Shown here: piece by piece, positions 58,185-64,000 of the stretch | Layout: every line of letters starts with the position of its first letter | How positions within the stretch are numbered: the stretch's first letter is position 1 | Origin: Bombyx mori | Taxonomy: Eukaryota > Arthropoda > Insecta > Lepidoptera > Bombycidae | DNA: 64,000 nt | Direction of reading: 5' to 3' | NCBI RefSeq assembly: GCF_030269925.1 | Contig: NC_085116.1 | Coordinates: 2,294,001-2,358,000 of the forward strand | Notes under the pieces: generated by a model | The model's input: only the letters and a program-made list of their open reading frames with translations | Database searches by the model: none | What the model was told of the DNA's origin: nothing | Program-made: the position numbers and the translations under genes

Positions 58185-58285
58185 AATCGACGGACTCACG
58201 ACACACCTGGTGTTATGCTGATACCGGAGACCTTAACCCATATGACGTGATTACTTCGCGGCAGAAAAAAGCAGGCTATCACACT
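58185..58285 (-). mobile_element. Old SINE-A-related fragment
   Basis: ctcacgacacacctggtgtt, ataccggagacc and attacttcgcggcagaaa in SINE order. Confidence 0.5.
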
Positions 58286-58434
58286 CCACTCTCTTTTAGC
58301 GAATTTCGACATTGTCTATTTTTATACGTTCAATTCACAGTTCTAAAATATTATCGTAGTTTGGCCAAATATTTTGTTCATGGTTTGTTCTAGCCAAGTA
58401 TCACGTGGATCACCATATGCCTACCTGGATGCCT

Positions 58435-58530
58435 TATAAAAGTTGAGATTGTAAACAGAAAGTATGACAGTGAAACACATCGCGGTCCGGCGCAGCGGCG
58501 GTAGCAAGCGAGCTCGTATCGAGAGTTCAA
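58435..58530 (+). promoter_or_regulatory. TATA box plus initiator-like site before a GC patch
   Basis: tataaaa at 58435-58441, an acagtg initiator-like site about 32 bp downstream (58467-58472), then a GC-rich run (cgcggtccggcgcagcggcg). Spacing fits a core promoter reading rightward. No ORF of note follows, so it would drive a non-coding or spliced transcript if real. Confidence 0.25.
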
Positions 58531-59244
58531 GTTTGGGTGCATAACACTACGCATTATTTTTGTCTGTAATACGCGTACCTAGTATATATCATTTGCGTAA
58601 TGAGGATCATGAGACTGAGACCCCTGAACGTGGGATCTCTAAAAAATCGAAACATTCGTATTATATGTAAATAAACTTGACCCTGTGATTCGCAAGTCTC
58701 AGATTACGCAGAATATAAGTATATTGATATTCAAAGCACACATTGATTGAGCAACTAAACTAGTCAGTCGACCCGTAGCGGCTCGCTGTATACCCTGTAA
58801 TGTAATGATTCATGCGCATGCATGCGTAAAAACGACCTCGATTCTGTTTAGTTATTGTTTCACTACATTTGTTACATATTTGTACAACTTTCTAAGACTT
58901 TTCTACTGTTTATTTTGAAGTGTTTAAGAATGTATTCCGTTTAAAAGATGTCACGTTCCACTATTTAGTGAAGTCTTTCAGTTTTTTTTTTATGTGTAAG
59001 TTAAAAAAATTATTAATTAATGTATATGCATTCATTAATTATCTGCCTGTTATTTTTGTAGTGACGTATGAGTACCTTAAAGTTGAGTGTCTCAGACGAT
59101 CTTGACGATAACAGTAAATCCACCAAGACTGACTATTGTAATACCGATTATTCGACAGGGATACATACGGTCGCGACCTTCTAGAGCTACTGCGGTTTCT
59201 CCCATCATCAGTTCCTAGTTACATTACGCTCACACAATTTCCTT
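58531..59244. other. Unique stretch, no gene seen
   Basis: Nothing recognised. Confidence 0.4.
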
Positions 59245-59350
59245 TATTACTAGTGGAAGGAAATGTTGCAAGCCCACTAAGGTGTCTACCATGATTCGGA
59301 CTGGTTCTGGTTTAAAGTGTGGTGCATCCGTTGCACCAAAGTTATTGAAA
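59245..59350 (+). mobile_element. Possible very old SINE-A copy
   Basis: actagtggaaggaaatg, then ctggtttaaagtgtggtgca and ccgttg loosely follow SINE-A order. Weak. Confidence 0.3.
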
Positions 59351-59426
59351 CAGCATCTTATTCCTTAAGGTAGGCTAAAAGATACACGTCGCGTCAGTCG
59401 GGCGATGGGCATCTTAGCCACTAAAA

Positions 59427-59859
59427 GTTTTTTTCTTGCTTACATTGGCGGTGATCGCACGGCTCACTGGATGTTAAGTGGTTTCCGGAGCCCATAGACA
59501 TCTATAACGTAAATGCCGCCACCTACCTGGAAGAGGTCTAAGGTCTCAGTTTTTACAGTACAACGGCTATCCCACCCTTCAAAGCAAAACGCATTACTGC
59601 GTCACGACAGAAATAGGCAGGGTGGTGGTACCTACCTGTAGGGACTCACCAGAGGTCCTACCACCAGTAATTACGCAAATAGTAATTTTGCGGGATTGAT
59701 TTTTATCACACGATGTTATTCTTTCACCGTGGAAGTCAATCGTGAACATTTATTAAGTACGTATTTCATTAGAAAATACCTGCCTTCGGGATTCGAAAAC
59801 CGGTGCATACATAGATATAAATACACCGGACGTCTTATCCTTTAGGCCACGACGACTTC
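59427..59859 (-). mobile_element. SINE-A, full-length with tRNA-like head, divergent subfamily
   Basis: The 3' module (59427-59668) continues through the linker (taattacgcaaatagtaatt) into the head. On the minus strand the head has cgtggcctaaaggataag (A-box) and ccggttttcgaatcccg (B-box). The central variant (atgccgccacctacctgg) is shared with 3902-4148. Confidence 0.85.
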
Positions 59860-61028
59860 AGTAACTCAGATCCTACTGATTAACGTTGGTATCATTCTGC
59901 TACAAATCTAGTACAACTAACTGCTTTAGGAACTGGAGTCATAAACTCCTTTTATACAGAATGATATAAAACGGGGTTCAGTACCCTGTAGAACGGGATA
60001 TTTCGATTGAAGAATCGCGTGATTGACAACAAATCGCTTAAGAAACATTATTCATCAACGCTTTGGAAATCTGCATATTCATAAGCAAATTTTATTCAAA
60101 AATATAGGTTTTTTAAGGTTCTAAAAACAAATTGTTTTTTCTGGCGCTTGTTCTTTTTTTGTTGTTTTACTTCCAGCAAGGCAACGTTTTGAATACTTTT
60201 CATGATTTCTGACGAAAATTCTCAATTGACTCGATAATTTTTTTTTTTATCAGTGGTACCTATATTATATTAATTTAAACACATCTTGCCTTTTTGTCGT
60301 TTTTTTAATGTCATTGCGCAAGAGCACGTCTTATGCATCTATCTATGCGAGCTCGTCGACGTTGACGAGTCCAAAAATTGACGAAGCCAGGGAATTGACA
60401 AACGCTTCGATGTAAGTACAAATATAAATATAATTTACCTATTAGGTCGCAGTGAACGATAAGGCGGTTAGGCGAACTATATTCCATAAAATCCAATGTT
60501 CCGTAAATATGTAATGTCAAATACAGAAATAAATGAAATTGAATTGCAAATGAAATGTAATTTTTATGTGACAATGAATTTCAAAACTATCTTGGCATTA
60601 CGTAATTAGCATAACGTGTTATTAAATCATTATGTACTAATGTGATATCAAATAATAGTATATCGTTTAAAAGTTACAAAAATTTGTATTTGTAAATTGA
60701 TTTCGGTAGAATATTGAGGGTAGTTTCCTACAAAAACGAATATAAAAATACGATATGGAAAGTTTAGCATAGCTCACGCAATACGAAATCTTGAATAATT
60801 GACGTTAGGAACACGTTTTACTGTATTATTTTAATAACTTCAAATCCGTTACTTCGGCTTCTAAAGTTCGAAACTAAAGTGTTGTGTAGGCCCACGCACG
60901 CAAACGTCTACACTTACATATGTACGTACATCTATACAAGCACATACTCACATTTACACGTTCATTAGACGAGATTAGAATTCACGTTCGACATTTGTAT
61001 TTCGACAATATTTTTTGAAGCACAGGGA
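59860..61028. other. Presumed start of osp intron 1, no other gene seen
   Basis: Lies immediately downstream (minus strand) of the osp donor. AT-rich with no recognised repeat. Confidence 0.45.
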
Positions 61029-61034
61029 ACTTAC
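61029..61034 (-). other. osp: Splice donor of osp coding exon 1
   Basis: Minus strand CGG|GTAAGT, a perfect consensus donor. The exon is exactly 39 codons, so the intron is in phase 0. Confidence 0.85.
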
Positions 61035-61151
61035 CCGATTAGATTCTAAAGCCTCGGCACTATGCTCGTCCTTTTGACGAAAGCAATTAGTACACTTGCT
61101 CTTATTGAAGATGTTAGGTGCAAATTTCCTGCAATCCGATCGCCCAGACAT
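61035..61151 (-). CDS. osp: First coding exon of outspread / MPRIP orthologue
   Basis: The 39-codon exon reads [20 protein letters not shown] then [19 protein letters not shown]. The [18 protein letters not shown] motif (residues 7-24) is the signature N-terminus of myosin-phosphatase Rho-interacting protein in animals and of insect outspread. In the family it is followed by a PH domain, a second PH domain and a C-terminal coiled coil that binds RhoA/myosin phosphatase and F-actin; those parts are not in this window. The start is chosen because an in-frame TGA lies five codons upstream and the motif sits at the usual distance. The exon ends at GTAAGT in phase 0. Known role of the family: organising actomyosin in the cytoplasm. 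No second exon was found to the left, so the following intron is probably more than 61 kb. Confidence 0.9.
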
Positions 61152-61530
61152 GATTGTCAGAGGTCAGGGTCATTCAACGTTCACTATGTCACCGTGCACA
61201 CCATCATGGTACGGTTGAACACAAACACTTGACGATTTCTCGCCCTTTTTCGAAATCGAACACGTAGTTTATCACGCGCACACCCACCGGTGAGTGAGCT
61301 ATCAGCGAAATCACTGCAAGTGAAGTGAGCGCTAACGTCATATGAAATTAAAACACATGCACTATACACAATCTCCTTCGGCAACCGTACACCGAAGTAG
61401 TCGTACAATCGCGTAAACAATATTCGTAAACACGTCAAAACATAAAACAATAAACTTCGATATTACAACAAACACGCGGAGCCCACGAGCGCACGACAGA
61501 ACAGCCGCCCGTCCATTTTACATCTGATAG
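61152..61530 (-). promoter_or_regulatory. osp: Presumed osp 5' leader and promoter-proximal CpG-rich region
   Basis: CpG-dense compared with both sides (for example gcgcacgacagaacagccgc at 61489). No TATA box is evident on the minus strand, and 61526-61545 is only a guess for a start site. The limits are inferred from composition. An upstream ORF (61184-61450) lies inside it. Confidence 0.45.
61184..61450 (-). CDS. Upstream ORF (88 codons) in the osp leader
   Basis: ATG at 61450 opens MFYVLTCLRILFTRLYDYFG and runs to a TGA ... VCTVT end at 61184, 32 nt before the osp ATG and in another frame. If the leader is unspliced, it could reduce osp translation. It has no known domain. It may be only a chance open stretch in CpG-rich DNA. 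Confidence 0.3.
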   Translation of the reverse strand: MFYVLTCLRILFTRLYDYFGVRLPKEIVYSACVLISYDVSAHFTCSDFADSSLTGGCARDKLRVRFRKRARNRQVFVFNRTMMVCTVT

Positions 61531-62649
61531 AATAGAAACTGTGCGCTCAGTTTGTTGTTTTACAACTTCTCTTTAGTTGTTTTTCATTTGGCTGTACTTC
61601 ACTCTTCATGTAGTAGTTTAACTTTCAATGTGTTGAAAATTCGCCATCTCGTTTTTTTGCATACACTTCAATATTAGGCCATCTTTGTCACGCAGTTCAG
61701 TAAATTACTGGGCGCACTGCCATCTGTTGACGAAATGTAAATTTATTTTTGGACGGACGCGGCGCTGCGCTGCTTCGATTTCTCGTTGAGCTTCGAAATA
61801 TTTGAGGGAAACATTTTCTCACCTTTAGTTTCTTATAGATGGCGCTAAATTAGATAAAGTAATTTTAGGTCTAATCCAGTTTTAAATAAATTTAAGTGTT
61901 TTTGAAACCTCTTTGTGCATCACGAAAACCCATGATAAACCTAAATAAAACCTCAAAAAAGATAGATCATTCGACAAAAATAACTTACACCACAAATGGC
62001 TGCCATTACATTTAGAACATTAACTCATATTAGAACAAACTATATAGACCGATAAATTTGTTATTTCATCAGTCTGAAGGAAGGGAGAGCTATGTATTGA
62101 AAATCAGTTTTTTTTAACTCTAATTTTCTTTGTAAGTAATATTTTTATTTGCTTAAATGATGCCAACAAACAGGCTAAAACCGAAGCTGAAATCTCAATT
62201 GGCTTCATAGCGAAAATTTCTATCGTAATATCAACTATCACTCCAAATATGGCGAGCGAGTTATTCTGGCAGACCTGGGAACTGACAGAATTCAAACTAG
62301 GCATCACCCCATCGTAGTGTCAATGACATGTGCAACCAACGCTTGCGACGTGACTTGTGAAGAGTCGAACGAAGCTGTCACCAGAATAGAAAGACATCAA
62401 AATGTGAAAATCTTCACTCACCATGAAACATGACGAAACAAAATGAACGGACGAAATCTACACCTTCTCCTCGGAAAATGTCTGGCTTAGCCCTTCCCCT
62501 AACCGTCATACCATACCGTCAACCGGCAGCTCTGCACGGTAGCGTACAATCTCCCCGGCTCTCTTATGTTTCTGTTCATCTTGTCTAAGACTGAGTCCTT
62601 GTTCGTTAGCTGGCAAGTACATGCACAATCTTCTTTAATTTTTTTTAGT
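61531..62649. other. Upstream flank of osp, with an unrecognised 67-codon ORF
   Basis: A minus ORF at 62104-62307 contains NNSLAIFGVIVDITIEIFAM then KPIEISASVLACLLASFKQI, hydrophobic and protein-like, preceded by acceptor-like ctgccag. It could be the last exon of an upstream gene on the same strand, but I cannot name it. The rest shows nothing. Confidence 0.3.
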
Positions 62650-63090
62650 TTTTTTTTATTGCTTAGATGGGTGGACGAGCTCACAGCCCACCTGATGTTA
62701 AGTGGTTACTGGAGCCCATAGACATCTACAACGTAAATGCGCCACCCACCTCGAGATATAAGTTCTAAGGTCTCAGTATAGTTACAACGGTTACCCCACC
62801 GTTCGAACCGAAACGCATTACTGCTTCTCGGCAGAAATAGGCAGGGCGGTGGTACCTACCCGCGCGGACTCACAACAGGTCCTACCACCAGTAATTACGC
62901 AAATTATAATTTTGCGGGTTTCACTTTTTATTACACGATGTTATTCCTTCACCGTGGAAGTCAATCGTGAACATTTGTTGAGTACGTATTTCATTAGAAA
63001 AATTTGTACCCGCCTGCGGGATTCGAACACCGGTGCATCGCCTCAACACGAATGCATCGAACGTCTTATCTTTTAGGCCACGATGACTTC
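62650..63090 (-). mobile_element. SINE-A, full-length with tRNA-like head
   Basis: 3' module 62650-62892, linker (aattacgcaaattataattt … ttattacacgatgttattcc), then a head with, on the minus strand, cgtggcctaaaagataag (A-box) and ccggtgttcgaatcccg (B-box). About 441 bp. The best-preserved full-length copy in the window. Confidence 0.9.
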
Positions 63091-63331
63091 AAAACTAATT
63101 CTTCAAGACTTAAGACTTCAAGACTAATTTTGGATATCCTGCACCTATTCTCGAAAATTGCTCTCATCATAGAAAAAGCAACGAGAATATTACTACTTAC
63201 ATTTATTTGGTCACGGTAGGATGTCTAGCGTTGGTCATAAATATAGGCTAGGTATTTATAGATTGCAATCTTACGTGGCACAAGTACGTAACGGACGTAT
63301 GTAAACATTCTCGAATGTGATTGAATTTTTT

Positions 63332-63538
63332 ACTGGCGCTAGGACCTCTTGGGAGACCGCGCGGGTAGGTACCGCCTTCGGTCTGAAGGGTAGGGCAGCC
63401 GTTGTAACTATACTGGGACCTTAGAACTTATGTCTCAAGGTGGGTGGCGCATTTACGTTGTAGATGTCTATGGACTCCAGTAATCACTTAACATCAGGTG
63501 GGCTAGCTCGTCCACCCATCTAAGCAATAAAAAAAAAA
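63332..63538 (+). mobile_element. SINE-A short form with internal deletion
   Basis: Starts actggcgctaggacc, lacks the ctgcctatttctgccgtgaag segment, ends aagcaataaaaaaaaa. Flanks gtgattgaattt and gtgaattt suggest an imperfect target duplication. Confidence 0.85.
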
Positions 63539-64000
63539 GTGAATTTACATCCTTTTTTTTAAATTCTTCTGAGACCTTTGTTCCTGTCTGTTCACCAGAA
63601 TGAAATAAGGTAACTTTCAAAATAAATTTCGTTCATTTATATAAAAAAAAATCCGGCATTGCATCCGTCATCATTTCGAACAGATTAATATAATTCACAG
63701 CATGCGTTTACACTAAGCCATGCGAACTTTTTCTTTCCGTAAACGATGACTTTCCATTAGGTAGGTACTGAAAGAAATTAAAAGCAATTTTGAAAAATAA
63801 TAAGAAAATAGTATGGTAGAGCTCTCGAGTGAGAAACCACGTTACGATACGAACCATATTCGGAAAGTCTTATGATTAAAAATGTTACATAGGTATTAGT
63901 TTCCTCTTGTTAAGTTTTTGTTTTTTTTTTTAGAATTTCTATGTTTTCTCGGCACTAAAGAAAAATTGTTTTGATGCAAAAATCGGAAATTAAATGTCGC
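63539..64000. other. AT-rich stretch, no gene seen
   Basis: Nothing recognised to the window end. Confidence 0.4.

Noticed and set aside
1..64000. A prokaryotic-type gene cluster, prophage or CRISPR system
   Set aside because: Composition, SINE/LINE/Helitron content, spliced exon and lack of compact ORFs all indicate insect nuclear DNA.

Overview
This window looks like lepidopteran nuclear DNA, most likely silkworm (Bombyx mori). It is AT-rich and dominated by dispersed repeats. These include a tRNA-derived SINE (Bm1-type, about 30 copies or pieces), 3' ends of a Jockey-clade LINE (BMC1-like), RTE-like and R1-like LINE tails, and many small Helitrons with CTAG-T 3' ends. The names Bm1 and BMC1 are from memory; assignment to families rests on structure and needs RepeatMasker. 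There are no bacterial-style genes or operons, and almost every longer open reading frame lies inside a repeat.

The one host gene I recognise is near the right end on the minus strand. Positions 61151 to 61035 encode a 39-codon first coding exon ending at a perfect GTAAGT donor. Its peptide carries the [18 protein letters not shown] motif that begins animal MPRIP / insect outspread (osp). An in-frame stop lies just upstream, and a CpG-rich presumptive 5' leader runs to about 61530 with an 88-codon upstream ORF. Transcription runs toward lower coordinates. I found no second exon (PH domain), so positions 1-61033 are probably the large first intron of this gene and 61530-64000 its upstream flank. 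In Drosophila, osp also has very large introns and hosts Adh/Adhr inside one.

Layout. 1-8.3 kb: RTE-like tails, a LINE-B copy, two SINEs, a Helitron and a palindromic element. 8.4-9.6 kb: a young 5'-truncated Jockey-like LINE with an open RT frame. 9.6-18 kb: mostly unique AT-rich DNA, a GACT microsatellite, a second palindromic element split by a SINE, and a TCGATAAAA cluster. 18-26 kb: dense SINE, LINE-B and Helitron insertions, including a SINE nested in LINE-B and two exactly abutting Helitrons. 26-35 kb: a TATA-linked spliced ORF candidate, a degenerate RT fragment, the third palindromic element and a SINE between long direct repeats. 35-46 kb: a foldback MITE, old SINEs, Helitrons and unassigned ORFs. 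46-55 kb: a second SINE between long direct repeats, a possible mitochondrial-leader first exon, and largely unique DNA. 54.7-55.9 kb: an R1-type fragment followed by LINE-B pol. 58-64 kb: a TATA-containing GC patch, two full-length SINEs and the osp exon.

Nothing here forms a pathway. The interest lies in the gene anchor, in a few small unrecognised coding candidates inside the presumed intron, and in unusual insertion structures. All alignments were made by eye.
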